Assembly (NCBI RefSeq): GCF_036669915.1
Contig: NC_089319.1
Span: 9,869,580-9,933,579 of the forward strand
Direction: 5' to 3'
DNA length: 64,000 nucleotides
DNA from: Pocillopora verrucosa
Taxonomy: Eukaryota; Cnidaria; Anthozoa; Scleractinia; Pocilloporidae
The notes beneath the pieces were generated by a model. That model was not told the origin of the DNA. It worked only from the letters and a program-made list of their open reading frames with translations, and ran no database searches. The position numbers and the translations under genes are program-made. Positions 12,272 to 23,902 of this stretch are shown in pieces (the stretch's first letter is position 1; every line of letters begins with the position of its first letter).

Positions 12272-14319
12272 TTACCAGAATGCAATCTTGGGGACATAAA
12301 ATTCTTCGTAACTTGACATTGAACGGGGAGGGGAAGCAGAAAAAATACCAATAGCAGACTTTTGTGACCCTTTTAACCTGGGTTGTTGTTTGCGTCTCTC
12401 GTGATGAAACGTCACTTTCAGGTGACGGTGAGAACGCGTTCTTATAACATGTCGATTTTCATCAGAACGCTTCAATTATAAATTATCGATTTGTTTCAGG
12501 TGTGACCCATTACAGAGTTTCTATGAGAGATTGAATAGCAAACAAAATTTTTTTACTGGAGTGGTTTGGACACTCTTCAAGATATAAATGACCTTCATTT
12601 ATTTGTAAGAACACTTAATCAAAATAGTGTTCGTCATATAAGCGTCAGAGCTGAAAAACACGACCAAGCATGTTACGAAATTGCTTTTGATCGTAAATTA
12701 AAATGGCGGTCGTTTTGAAAACAGTCAACATGATGATATTCTCTGTCCACACAAGTTTTCATCACATCAGCAAATTTAGGCGACTTCTACTGTGTAGACC
12801 TTCCCCTCTTCATTACAAATATCGACTTACCTGAAGCGCGATCTGGACAAACTGTACCTATGCAATGGAGATGCTAAAGCTTCTAACATGATCTCTATTT
12901 GTGCCCTAAGATGAAAATGTGTTGTTCTAACGATATTTCGTGCTCTCTCTCACAGGGATTTCTACAGCGGAAGTTTATCGTACATTTAAGCTAGATCGCA
13001 AAACTAAGCCACTTTTCAAACTTCATCGATTTTCCGCGTTAGCCTGGAAATGTTGGTGACACGTGTCGGCCTTTTTAAGCTCTGTCATCCCTAGCAAGGT
13101 TACTTGTTTTTCCTCAAATCATGTGCTAGTTTTTTTACCTCGTCGAAACACATTATGTAAAGGCTGATAATTATGCACATGCATATATCTCTCTTTAACT
13201 TTAAAGCTACTACAACTAACTTAGGCTTTGTGGACGTATCATGTCAACAAGCAATGTTCCATTATGATATTTGAGATAAACACTAAGAGTGAGAGCAAAA
13301 GTGGGATCACGGCAAAAAACCAGCGTTCACCGTACGGAAAACGAGATTGAATTCACGGAAAACGCGGCTTTTTACAAACTTTTACACATGTTTTGCGTAC
13401 GGAAAATCCGACGTTTTCTGTGCGTTTTCGCATCGGTGAATCCCAGTATTAGTTCCATTATAAAGTAGTTTTCCTTCGCGGTAAATGCAGGTAAAGAAAT
13501 CATCTTCCGACATTAACCACTCGGTTAATTCACTTCAAACAACTTGTTTTCCTTTTGTTCATTGGCGTTTTCCCCGTGTACAACAACGTATTCACCGAAG
13601 TTAGCGGCTGAAAACACGCATTTTCCTGGAAGTTTAATGTGTGTAAATGCAGGAAAACGCAATGATTTCCTGTGTTTGCCGTTCGTACAACGCATAGAAA
13701 ATGTCATGTTTTCTTCTGTTCGGAACCATAACGAAATGTTCACAAGAACAGTCGAGTTTTCCAGTCGAAAGCATGCATTTTCCAACATTTCTTCCCATTG
13801 GTGAATTCAAGCAAACTCGATGAAACGCATTTTCCGATTGCCCTACTTGTAAGATTCAAAATATCAATAGTTTGAATGTAATTATGTTATGCGAACTCAC
13901 CTTTTTAAAGACAAATGCTTTAATTATGATAAGCAACGAAAGAAAAGCCAGCGCTTTGAGCACTATCGACCAAATAGAAAGAGAGTCACTTTTCTCTTCG
14001 TACGTATCGTCTCCACCCACTTGAAACTCATCTTTTTTCAGGTTTGTGTGTGCCTGCGATCTTGGTGCAGAGGATAACTGTTGTGCTGATGGTTGGTTAC
14101 TTGTGGCGGACTGTGTTCCCGATACTGAACCATCTGTGGAGGACTGCGCACCAGATTGCGAAGCCCCTGTCGAAGACTGTGCTAACGATAATGAAGCACC
14201 TGTGGTAGACCATTTGTTACCGTTGGAGGACTGTGTCCTTGATGTCGAAGCCCCTGATGTGGATTGTGCTTGACCTAAGGTGAACTGTGTTTCCGATACT
14301 GATGATGTCGGCCAAGCTG
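12272..14319 (-). CDS. Ser/Thr-rich single-pass membrane protein, copy 2
   Basis: Proposed exons on the minus strand: 13901 to about 14319 (Ser/Thr-rich ectodomain plus membrane span), a 21-nt microexon 12831-12851 (FVQIALQ) and a tail exon 12272-12469 (65 residues, stop TAA). All junctions are phase 0. The microexon has a strong donor (CTTCAG|gtaagt) and an acceptable acceptor (ggtacag). The tail acceptor (ttataattgaag) is weak. The tail is very basic, then ends SYEEFYVPKIAFW. The tail exon is 198 nt, exactly as long as the tail exon of the SEA genes. The frame of the first exon is open to an ATG at 14368, but a phase-1 AG at 14319 matches the family plan. No signal-peptide exon was identified. 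The function is probably that of a small mucin-like surface protein. Confidence 0.55.
13290..13855. repeat. TTTTCC-rich degenerate repeat block, unit 2
   Basis: Counterpart of 900-1465 with the same recurrent TTTTCC/GGAAAA hexamers, in the intron between the membrane exon and the microexon of the Ser/Thr-rich gene. Confidence 0.5.
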
Positions 14320-14368
14320 CTATTGGCCTGGACTGACAGGGGTCCTGAAGTTTAGAAGGCTTCATCAT

Positions 14369-15231
14369 TTCTCAGATTTTTTGAAATATTTTTACCTTTG
14401 GGAGCTATGTTCATAATTACCTTAACCTTTTAGGTAAGTCTTCCTGCTTCCTACGGTGGTTACGGTGCTGATACAATCACATTGGCCACGCTTAAAAATC
14501 CTATACCTTTATGACTCATAAAGGTATAGAAGTTCTTAGGTTGCGATTAAATCGCAGCCTATCACTTCGCGGTGATGGGCATCGTAGACCAACAGCTTTT
14601 CATCAAGTCGGGTAGAACAAAACCACCTTCTCATGGATGTATACATGAGTGCGTAATCAACTTCAGTCACACTATAATATGATATAACTTTTTATAGCGT
14701 ACTGGGGCATTGAAGGAAATTTTCTGGTTTGAAGTGTGCCATACATATGGTAAGATGTAAGTTCGGAAAATTACAATGAGGGGCAAAAGTCTTGGTGCTC
14801 TCTGCTACATTTTGAATTTTTTGTATAACCGTCGGTTATTTATCAACCTCTCTGCCTTATTTCAATGTTACCTGATGTAAACAGAATGGTTACTAATTTC
14901 CTACAACATTGCGAGGACTTTCAATGACGTATCGGAGATAAATTACAAGATTTCTGTTCATCATGTTGAGTGGAGGGTTGTTGGCCACCAAGTGAGGGAG
15001 GGGAGGGATGCCAACTTTTTTTGCCACTGAGTGTAGATCTGCAACGCATGATTACCTAGAATAAATATGTCTACTAATAACTGAAGTGTTGAAACGGCTT
15101 TAACGCTCCATCAATTAATCCGTATTTTTCTTGCGGAAACTGTACAGATACCAGGAAGTGGATTGAGTGGTGGAATTAATTTGAGCTTTTATGACATGTT
15201 AATAATGACAGCGTTTACCTTTTTTTTGCAG
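14369..15231. other. Non-coding DNA spanning a deletion joint in unit 2
   Basis: At about 14380-14435 the sequence jumps from the equivalent of about 1990 to that of about 3960 in unit 1, so two internal exons of the plus-strand gene are missing. The rest matches the last intron of that gene. Nothing else is recognisable. Confidence 0.7.
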
Positions 15232-15279
15232 AGGTTTGCACTTCGCCCATCTGATACCGATAACAGTGCTACAGAATAA
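15232..15279 (+). pseudogene. Orphan last exon of the plus-strand gene
   Basis: Copy of exon 4796-4843, with its acceptor (ttttttgcag) and stop TAA intact, encoding RFALRPSDTDNSATE. The three preceding exons are absent from unit 2. It is therefore a truncated gene copy, unless it serves as an alternative last exon for the gene in unit 1. Confidence 0.75.
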
Positions 15280-16154
15280 TCTAACTGGTCTCGCTCCACG
15301 ACTCGATAAGTGATAAACTCGTACTAAGTTTGACCAAAAGGAGCAGTGTAGGAATTGAAAAATAACGCATAAAATGGCGGTATGAAAACAAGTGTGACAA
15401 AAATAAACGAGGCGTACTCAGCTTTCTAACAGGATGGCACTTATAATTCTCATATCCAGAGGCATGCTTTTTGAAAATTAAGCATATTTTTTTGGATTCT
15501 CTTATCAAATACTCTTTTTTTATTGAACACAGCATAAAGGATATTTCAATTCCGGCCACAATTGAATTTATCGCTGCAATTTAAAAGAATCCAGTTATGA
15601 AAGTGAGCTCATTTTCTATTTCTGGATAACAGGCAAAGATTTGCTTCTCTAGAAAGCCCTTAACTTGCAAATTTGCTTGAATTTTGGTTGATGACCTGGC
15701 CGCACGAGTGAGGTGACTTTATGAGACATGCGCGAACCAACCGCCAGGTTACTAAAATGTTTTCAAAATGGCAGCGTTTTAGGAAAAATTTCAAGCATAT
15801 TATTTGCACACAGTTTTTGAGGGTTATATGACTATTTGAAGTCTAAATTCGCGGTAAGTGGAAATTTTGTAAACATACTTTTTAATGGGACAGAAAAATA
15901 GTGTGGGTTTCATAAGTGTGCATCACAATTAAACCTAATATAAAACATTCAACATCACATCAAGACTTCGATAAATACAAACTTTAATGATACGACCTAC
16001 TCACATGACTATATTAATTTGATGAATATTTCCTCCGCTTTCTATGACGATAGAGTTTTCTGTTTGTAAGATACTCATACAAAAAGAGAAAAACACAGCA
16101 AGCAAACACTAACTGTGTACAAACAACCATGTTCCTGGTTTTACACTGACGTAA
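15280..16154. other. Non-coding 3' flank, unit 2
   Basis: Matches 4844-5717 of unit 1 with few changes. No convincing open frame. It ends at the target site of the short Penelope-like insertion. Confidence 0.6.
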
Positions 16155-16168
16155 TTATTTTCCTTGAT

Positions 16169-16716
16169 AAAATATATTAAAGTTCACACGGCAACCAGGT
16201 GGACAATCAGACATAGTTTGATGCTACACTAGTTTGCAGATTTAATGAATGTAACCGAAGAAGTTACAATTCATAGACCCAACGTTTCGACACTCCTGTC
16301 TAGTGCCTTCATCAGGGGTGATCTAAACGCTGCAACAAGAGGTCCTTTTATATGATCACTAATTAGCGGCCTTTTTTCCGACGAGGTGTAAATAGGCGTC
16401 GGGAAGCAGACCGCCATCGTCACGATTTAAAGGAGCGTGGGCGGAGTTAATGTGCCAAGCCTCCAAACAAAGGCGCTGGTGGTAACACCGATTAGTGGTG
16501 ATAATTTTAGAATTATCCCACCCAATTGTATGGTTGGTTAGGCAAGTATGCTCCGATAAAGCTGAATTTTCCTTTTTGCAAAGAAAAACCGCTTTTTGGT
16601 GCTCTTTTAACCGTGTACCAAACTGGCGTTTGGTCAGTCCGATGTATTCGTTGTCACAGTCATTGCAAGGAATAGAATAAATACCATTGCAAACCAGTGT
16701 AGCATCAAACTATGTC
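16169..16716 (-). mobile_element. Truncated, inverted Penelope-like insertion (548 bp)
   Basis: Flanked by a 14-bp target duplication, TTATTTTCCTTGAT, at 16155-16168 and 16717-16730. The empty site is present once in unit 1 (5718-5731). On the minus strand the insertion reads the 3' part of a Penelope-like element: the GIY-YIG endonuclease end of the coding region, then the 3' tail. The last roughly 26 bp at the right (GCAAACCAGTGTAGC and following) are the 3' tip in plus orientation, so the insertion ends in inverted repeats. Both ends coincide with the ends of the larger insertion at 20721-23373. The internal coding fragment is only the C-terminal part and cannot encode a functional protein. 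Confidence 0.9.
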
Positions 16717-16896
16717 TTATTTTCCTTGATGTTATAATAGTAGTAATAATAATGATAATAACTCTCTCAATGGGGGTTTCAAGGCCATTACAAACTAATT
16801 TAAAACAAACATAGTGTGTCAATAAACATAGAGTTTAAAAATCCCAACTGACTTGTGACATACCAGTTGACTATATACAATTGCAGCCACAGGGGG

Positions 16897-16999
16897 AGGG
16901 AGGGGGGAACTGAGAACAAATCCAGTGAGAAGCAGGGTGCAGGGCTTTAACCGGGACGACCAGATTACAAATCCCCCGCCCCAACCTCTCGGCCACCTT
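16897..16999 (-). mobile_element. tRNA-derived SINE fragment, unit 2
   Basis: Counterpart of 5897-5999. It has a better preserved A-box region on the minus strand (GTGGCCGAGAGGTTGGGGC), resembling tRNA-Ser/Leu. The B-box is degenerate. Confidence 0.4.
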
Positions 17000-18240
17000 G
17001 CCTCCACATATACACTGGTAATGAGAACCAGCAGACAGCATACCGGCCGAGTTAAGAGCGGGAGCCATTTTCTGAATCTATTAATCATGAAACAGAGACG
17101 CCAAATACAAATAAGCATAAAACCCCTGTTGGCTGACATCCTTTTTACAAGCAATGTATTTCTTAATTAAAAAGAGTTTTTATAGCTGGTAAATAGGCCT
17201 AATATCTAAGAAACCTCTTTAGCCTTTCATAAAATCAATTATCATGTCTACAAAACTCATCGACCTTCATCCAAATTAACGAATATTTACATTTTATTAT
17301 GGCCTTTGCCGAGGTTTTGTTGGTTTTAAACTCTTGAAGAACATACTGACAGATTCCTAGCATCGAACTGGCAACAGTGTAATGCACAGGACTGTAAGAA
17401 TTGGGATCATAGGCTATTTCCGACATACCCAATCCCTCCGTATGAAATGGTAGGTAAGTGCGAGGTCTTTGATGTGGACATGGTTTCCTGTTCAATCCCA
17501 AAAGGAAAGATGTTGTTATAAGAAATATTTTGTTCTTAGCCTCATTTGAACGTTGAAAATCCGAAATGGTCTATTCATCATCAAAGAACAGCGGAGATCC
17601 CGCACGCAGGGTATGCCTGTTTATTTCCTGAAGTTAATCTTAATTTAAGGTTTCAAATCCGTAGATGATTCATATTCCCAGATGAACATGCAACAGTAAA
17701 TTGTTGTTTACAGAAATTCCGGTCGTTCCGCCTTACGACTCACCCAGGTCACTTCGCTAACATTTTAGGTTATGTCATAACATCTGTTTTTAGTTTTGTT
17801 TTCTTCGAAGTAGTGACAAATGAAATGTTGTACCGTGAACATACGGTAGATGAGAAGTTGCTCAAGTTCTGCCGATGGAATCGATCCGACAATAAACGTT
17901 TTACAATACTTTATTAGCAAGGCGCTGCCCTGAGGCGTTGGCGTAACGACTCGTAGGCGAAATGACTGATCATCGTTTACAGAGCAATTTATAATGTAAG
18001 CAATTTCCGTAAGTAGAGCCGTCTCTATGTGTATATTGTTAAAACTGAGCCATAATAATCTGATGGACCTTTTTACACTATGCTGGAGCAGAAATGCCAT
18101 GAAATGCTTAGAAAGCGTACCGACTACTTTCGTACTCTAACTGAAGCCTCCGATCGAGAAAGACACCCAAATAGGGGAGTACCCACTCACTCCCGCCCCC
18201 CCCCCCACCCCCTCCCTCGACCGTTCTCTAGGAGTTTAAG
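17000..18240. other. Non-coding 3' flank of SEA gene copy 2
   Basis: Matches 6000-7226. It contains a poly-C tract near 18195-18210 just beyond the stop codon of the gene. A minus-strand frame (17235-17501) parallels the frame at 6235-6432 but shows no sign of coding constraint. Confidence 0.5.
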
Positions 18241-21200
18241 TTACGATTCAGAAGATACTGGATTATCATATGAATTTAACACAACAATGCAATCCTCCCT
18301 GCTAACAGGTGTGGTCTTGGTCTCTTCCTTCTGGATTTTCTCGGGGAGATTCTTAATCCTGTTTCGTCTTTTTCGGTACAACTCAAATTTGACCTCGGGT
18401 GCGTGTTCTCCGATGTATTTCCAACTCTGACGGATAACCTGTCAAAATTTTATTCACCTGCGGTGAAAAAACTATAATATTCTAATTTCCAAATAAGCCG
18501 GAAGATATTCTTGACTGTTTCAAGTTTCAGTGAGAAAGTTGTGCCTCTCTTAAGGTCTCACATAAACTCTCCGAAATGTTATAAGTTCAAAATGACAGCG
18601 TTTACTCTAATGTCGTTCAGTTTGCTATTCTTACTTGGGCTGCACTTAAAGTCCGCAAACAAACTGCATATAGAGATTGGTCAACAAGCTCAGCTTCACG
18701 AATGTTTTATGCAATTTTGAGAGCAACTTCGACACGGGAAACCAACAGAAAAAGAAAGAAGGACAAAGATGGCTGGGAATGGAAAGGATTCATATAGATT
18801 GACTAGAAAGGACTCTCCGATTGAGGAAAAAACAAATTTAGCGAGCGATTACGAGCTGGGAATTTATGAATGAACTTACCACAATAAGGAAGAGTATCAT
18901 CACTGCACAAATGGTTATCGCTGCCACCACAATCAAGCTTATGGTCAATTTGCTCCTCTGGTTCTCTTTATCCATCTCACTACTCTCAGTAGCAGTATTT
19001 CGTTTTTCGTGTATTCGCTTGGCATCAGGGAACATCTTTTCATACGTGTCACTTTTTGTAAACGTTGTAAGTGTGCCTTGCAATTCTTTTCCTGTCGCGT
19101 TGGTAGCTGATGAAGCCAAAAGATAGTACTCCACCTTCGCTAAGGTCCATCCGTCATTTGCTTTAGCGAGCGAAACGACCTCAAAATCCACGACGTCGTC
19201 TTTGTCTTGGTAGAATTCGTTAAGAGCATCTTCTATTGCTGTTTTTATTCTTCTGTACTCAGAATTGTTGTAATCAGCAAAGGGATCCTTCCACTCTACA
19301 CCAGGCAACAGGAGGCTCATGTTCTGTCGAAGGTTCAAGATCGACGCTTTTTCCATGCAAATGTCGAGGGCGTTGTCAAGTTCATTTTCGACTCTTTCTT
19401 TTCCAAGATCGGACTTAAATTCAAATTTGCAAAACGTTCCAGGGTTTCTGTGAATCTTCAAGAATTTTTTTATTTTAATATCAGTAACGCCCGTTACGTT
19501 TTCAAGATCCTTTTTCAGCAGACTTCTCACAGCCAAAGCCATTATTTTATACCGCATGGTTTTCTTGTCCAAAGTAGTTTCGTTCCAAGTTCTGTGTGTT
19601 CCATTGCATTTCACCTCAATTGTAATGCTTTGTCTTTCTGCAGGTTAGTTAAAACGATCGAAAAAGCTAGATCTTAGTAAAATTATTATCTTGTGACTTG
19701 TAAATATACAATGAACCCACTATTTATTACACAAAACTAGCGCGTTTTATAATATTAAAGATTACATCAACAGATAGCACAAAGGCTTTAGATGAGATAT
19801 AAACGCAGGACCAAAAAATAAAAAATGATCTTCATTTGGTCAGGGTATATATATTTTTTCTTATGCCGTCCATTTTTGCCACAAATTTATGGACACGAGG
19901 GATTCCACATACAGACATGCATTTAAAAAAACCCGTTTGGTTCATGGAATTCAAAATTTACATAACATAGTGTTTCAATATGTAACAGTCATGATGGAGT
20001 AAGAAAAGATTCAAAGAGTAGAATATTAATTTCCTAAAGTCAATCGAAAGCCTGTTTTCGACTGATGGTGAAACAAGTGATTCAATAACAAAGCCCTATT
20101 AATTATTAAAGCCCTTTTTCATTTCACTGACACATTACCATATGCCTAATTAAACACCTATTTGTGACTAGAAAGAAAATAAAAACAACTCACGCGATCG
20201 AATGAGTGAAATAGTTTAATCTACTGGCGTCAGCCATAAAAACATGTCCTTAGACAGTTTTTAAGTTTTTATTAAATTCGACAAGAGTAGCTCGAGGATA
20301 TCTTCTTAAGTTACGATGTTAAGGTTGATTGGTAGAAGTTTCGAAATACTCCTCGTTGTATGAAACTAACGGCTAGCGACGAAAAATTTTAACTTTTCTA
20401 ACTCGTAGAATTTATCTTTTTTCAAACTTAGTGAAGCATCACCCCAGCAACAACTATGTCATTTAAAGATCAAAATGGAACTGGTCCAAGAAACCGTGTT
20501 ACCGCTAGATACGGCTTTTATTTTCGTTCCGTTTCTATTATGAACTAATTCAGAGTTAAAGAGAGCAAAGATGGCCTTCCAATCCCGCAGTCATGGCTGC
20601 AAGATAGACAAGGAAGGTTCCTATGTTTAATAAAATCCTCGTTAAGCCAAAGTTAGATCAAGATAATAATAATAATAATCGAGAGGTTGTTTTTGAAGTT
20701 TAACCAATGAATCCAATTCAAAATATATTAAAGTTCACACGGCAACCAGGTGGACAATCAGACATAGTTTGAAGCTACACTGGTTTGCAGATTTAATGAA
20801 TGTAACCGAAGAAGTTACAATTCATAGACCCAACGTTTCGACACTCCTGTCTAGTGCCTTCATCAGGGGTGATCTAAACGCTGCAACAAGAGGTCCTTTT
20901 ATATGATCACTAATTAGCGGCCTTTTTTCTGACGAGGTGTAAATAGGCGTCAGGAAGCAGACCGCCATCGTCACGATTTAAAGGAGCGTGGGCGGAGTTA
21001 ATGTGCCATGCCTCCAAACAAAGTCGCTGGTGGTAACGCCGATTAGTGGTGATAATTTTAGAATTATCCCACCCAATTGTATGGTTGGTTAGGCAAGTAT
21101 TTGCAATTCGAAAGAACTGCAGACGTTTACCAAACAGAGAGAGAAACATGACAGAAAACTCCGTCACTTGCTCAGTAAGAGGTCTCCTGTTAATTCAGGC

Positions 21201-23902
21201 TCATCTCTGAAAGATAAATGGGTCATGAACCTTTCCTTCAAGGAATTATCCGCGCTGGAACGGAGTGGTTTATAGAAGGGTCTAAAGTTTGCTATTGCTC
21301 CTCGCAAAATACCGACCGCCGAAATTGTCGCCGCTGTTGAGGAGAGTATCTCTCAACTCGACGACGATCGTAGGCATTTGGTAAGAGCAGAAGTAAGTAG
21401 CATACTCAGGCGTGCTAAACCTCCTCCCAAAAACATTCAAAAGGATGTTTTCAATGCGCTTATAACTCTCAAAAGGATCCGGACAGGCTCGTATTATCTG
21501 CTGACAAGGATAATTGTAGATTTAGATATATGAAAATTCACATATTTGCACTGCGGTGGAAAGATGAAATTAGAAGATCCTCGCAGGGTAATTGTGTTGT
21601 GGTTATGGACAAACAGCAATATCACGACAAAGCTTTGTCTCTGCTCAATGACAAGAGTACGTATGCTGTCTTAAACTCTGATCCTACCAGTAAAACTCAA
21701 AGAAAGTTAAACAAAATGTTGCTTGATTTGAAAAAAGCTGGCAGAACTAGTGACTCTACGCACAAAATGTTATACAGTAGTGACGGCTTATGTCCACGTT
21801 TTTATGGCTTACCTAAAATTCATAAACCGGGAATTCCTTTGAGACCCATTGTCTCTTTTGTTAATTCTCCGAATTATGCAATTTCTGGTTATCTTGCGAG
21901 AATTTTGTCGCCTGTTGTTGGGAATACTGATTACACTGTCAAAAATTCCTGCGAATTTACGGATTTCATAAGAGATAAAACTCTTGACGCTTGTGAAGAA
22001 TTAGTATCTTTCGACGTTGTTTCGCTCTTCACTAAAATCCCAGTTGATCTTGCCGTCAAGGTTGCGGAGGAAAGACTCAGAGAAGATGCTTCCCTAGGAC
22101 AAAGAACTTCTTTGCCTGTGGAGGATATTATTCATCTGCTGTCTTTTTGCCTCAAAACCACGCAATTTACATATAACGGCACATACTATCAACAAGTTTT
22201 TGGTACAGCTATGGGTTCGCCTGTTTCTGCTGTCATTGCTAACATGGTAATGGAAGACGTGGAACAAAGGGCCTTAGCCACTTCACCGGTTAAACCCTTT
22301 TTCTGGAAACGATATGTCGATGATGTTATTTCTGCGGTATCCGGAAATGAAGCGGAGCGCCTCTTGTCGCATTTGAATTCAGTAGAGCCGTCGATCCAAT
22401 TCACCCTTGAACGTGAAAAGGATAGACATTTGCCCTTTCTTGATTTAAATGTGTCCAGAGGGGTTCAGGGTAATTTAGAGACAAGTGTCTACCGTAAACC
22501 CACCCACACCGACAAATACCTCGCTTTCGATTCTCACCATCCTATTTGCCATAAGAAGTCTGTAGCCAAAACTTTACTTAGGAGGGCTGATTGTCTACCA
22601 TCATCACTCGATTCGAAGGCTGAGGAGAGGAAATATGTTTCCAATGTCCTAAAGGCAAATGGCTATACAAAAACTTTTCTCCGTAACTGCCAAAAACCAG
22701 TTACAAATAGTAACGCTCTTGATGAAAGGGAACCAGCGACTGGTTTTGCTGTTATTCCTTACATACAGGGTGTTACTGAACCCATCAAGAGAATTTTGAA
22801 TAGCCACAACGTTAAAGTTGCTCAAAAACCTTTTCAGACTTTGGGGCATATTTTCGCCAAACCTAAGGATCCTGTCACAAAAGGACAACGAACTGACGCC
22901 ATTTATTCTATTCCTTGCAATGACTGCGACAACGAATACATCGGACAGACCAAACGCCAGTTTGGTACACGGTTAAAAGAGCACCAAAAAGCGGTTTTTC
23001 TTTGCAAAAAGGAAAATTCAGCTTTATCGGAGCATACTCGCCTAACCAACCATACAATTGGGTGGGATAATTCTAAAATTATCACCACTAATCGGCGTTA
23101 CCACCAGCGTCTTTGTTTGGAGGCATGGCACATTAACTCCGCCCACGCTCCTTTAAATCGTGACGATGGCGGTCTGCTTCCTGACGCCTATTTACACCTC
23201 GTCAGAAAAAAGGCCGCTAATTAGTGATCATATAAAAGGACCTCTTGTTGCAGCGTTTAGATCACCCCTGATGAAGGCACTAGACAGGAGTGTCGAAACG
23301 TTGGGTCTATGAATTGTAACTTCTTCGGTTACATTCATTAAATCTGCAAACCAGTGTAGCTTCAAACTATGTCTGAATCCAATTCATTTGAATATCCCAA
23401 TTATTACCCACCTAGTCAACCCTATTTTAATAACTGTTTGAAGACGTTGATGTCACTTTCAAGGATGGTTTTTTGTGTAATAGTTTGAATTAGTTTAGAT
23501 CCATGTAATCATCAAGTTTTAAATCCCTTAGACATGTTACCAAGCGAAAGTTATTCGCCCAAGAGCTCATTTAACGGAGAGTTTAACGCGATGAATATAC
23601 CTTACATAAAATAATAACAAAAATGCCTCTTCATCGAAACAGCCTGAAATTTACCGAGTTAATTCCAAGTTTTATCGAGGAACAGATATTTGAATTCAGC
23701 TACAAAATCGACCGTTGGTTTTCTTGGCAATAGCGGTTTTATAGTTAAATGGGAAAGCGAAAGTCTATCGAACGACGAATAGAACGTCAGAGTTATTGGA
23801 ACGCCAGTACACCTTACCTGACATCCAAACTGTAGCTGCAAGCATGGTCATTATTACTGTGACATAGCTTACAATTTTCAGCGATGCTTCCTTGGAAGCC
23901 AT
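18241..23902 (-). CDS. Type I membrane protein with two SEA-like domains, copy 2
   Basis: Exons on the minus strand: 23818-23902 (signal peptide), 18880-19637 (ectodomain and membrane span) and 18241-18438 (tail, stop TAA). Their lengths of 85, 758 and 198 nt equal those of copy 1 exactly. Splice sites are intact and the frame is open, predicting 346 aa. Differences from copy 1 are scattered substitutions, for example NGTHRT for NGTNIT (one glycosylation site lost), KFEFKSDLG for EFEFESDIG, and NLRQ for NLLQ. Intron 1 has been enlarged by a 2.65 kb Penelope-like insertion on the opposite strand. The gene still looks functional. Confidence 0.85.
20721..23373 (+). mobile_element. Penelope-like retroelement insertion
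   Basis: A 2653 bp insertion in intron 1 of SEA gene copy 2, flanked by a 13-bp target duplication TGAATCCAATTCA (20708-20720 and 23374-23386). The empty site is at 9655-9667 in unit 1. The left 380 bp (20721-21100) is the 3' end of the element in inverted orientation. The remainder (21101-23373) runs in plus orientation and stops at the same 3' tip as the short insertion. The inverted 5' flap and partial copies are typical of Penelope-like elements. Because it is present only in unit 2, it inserted after the duplication. Confidence 0.93.
21530..23224 (+). CDS. Penelope-like reverse transcriptase with GIY-YIG endonuclease
   Basis: A 564-codon frame. Reverse transcriptase motifs are visible: FYGLPKIHKPG (91-101), SFDVVSLF (160-167), GTAMGSPVS (225-233) and the catalytic RYVDDV (261-266). 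The C-terminal endonuclease shows IYSIPCNDC (458-466), YIGQT (470-474), R481 and H485, as in GIY-YIG nucleases. Upstream (about 21283-21525) another frame encodes the expected N-terminal part (GLKFAIAPRKIP and following). It contains an in-frame stop just before that motif and a frameshift, and about 70 bp of foreign sequence interrupts the conserved ADKGNCVVVMD region near 21510-21590. The first roughly 18 codons of the listed frame are therefore probably not original. The core domains are intact but the full-length protein is broken. Confidence 0.88.
   Translation: MKIHIFALRWKDEIRRSSQGNCVVVMDKQQYHDKALSLLNDKSTYAVLNSDPTSKTQRKLNKMLLDLKKAGRTSDSTHKMLYSSDGLCPRFYGLPKIHKPGIPLRPIVSFVNSPNYAISGYLARILSPVVGNTDYTVKNSCEFTDFIRDKTLDACEELVSFDVVSLFTKIPVDLAVKVAEERLREDASLGQRTSLPVEDIIHLLSFCLKTTQFTYNGTYYQQVFGTAMGSPVSAVIANMVMEDVEQRALATSPVKPFFWKRYVDDVISAVSGNEAERLLSHLNSVEPSIQFTLEREKDRHLPFLDLNVSRGVQGNLETSVYRKPTHTDKYLAFDSHHPICHKKSVAKTLLRRADCLPSSLDSKAEERKYVSNVLKANGYTKTFLRNCQKPVTNSNALDEREPATGFAVIPYIQGVTEPIKRILNSHNVKVAQKPFQTLGHIFAKPKDPVTKGQRTDAIYSIPCNDCDNEYIGQTKRQFGTRLKEHQKAVFLCKKENSALSEHTRLTNHTIGWDNSKIITTNRRYHQRLCLEAWHINSAHAPLNRDDGGLLPDAYLHLVRKKAAN

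Noticed and set aside
16495..16680. Plus-strand frame inside the short Penelope-like insertion
   Set aside because: It is antisense to the endonuclease coding fragment. The same antisense frame appears at 22903-23088.
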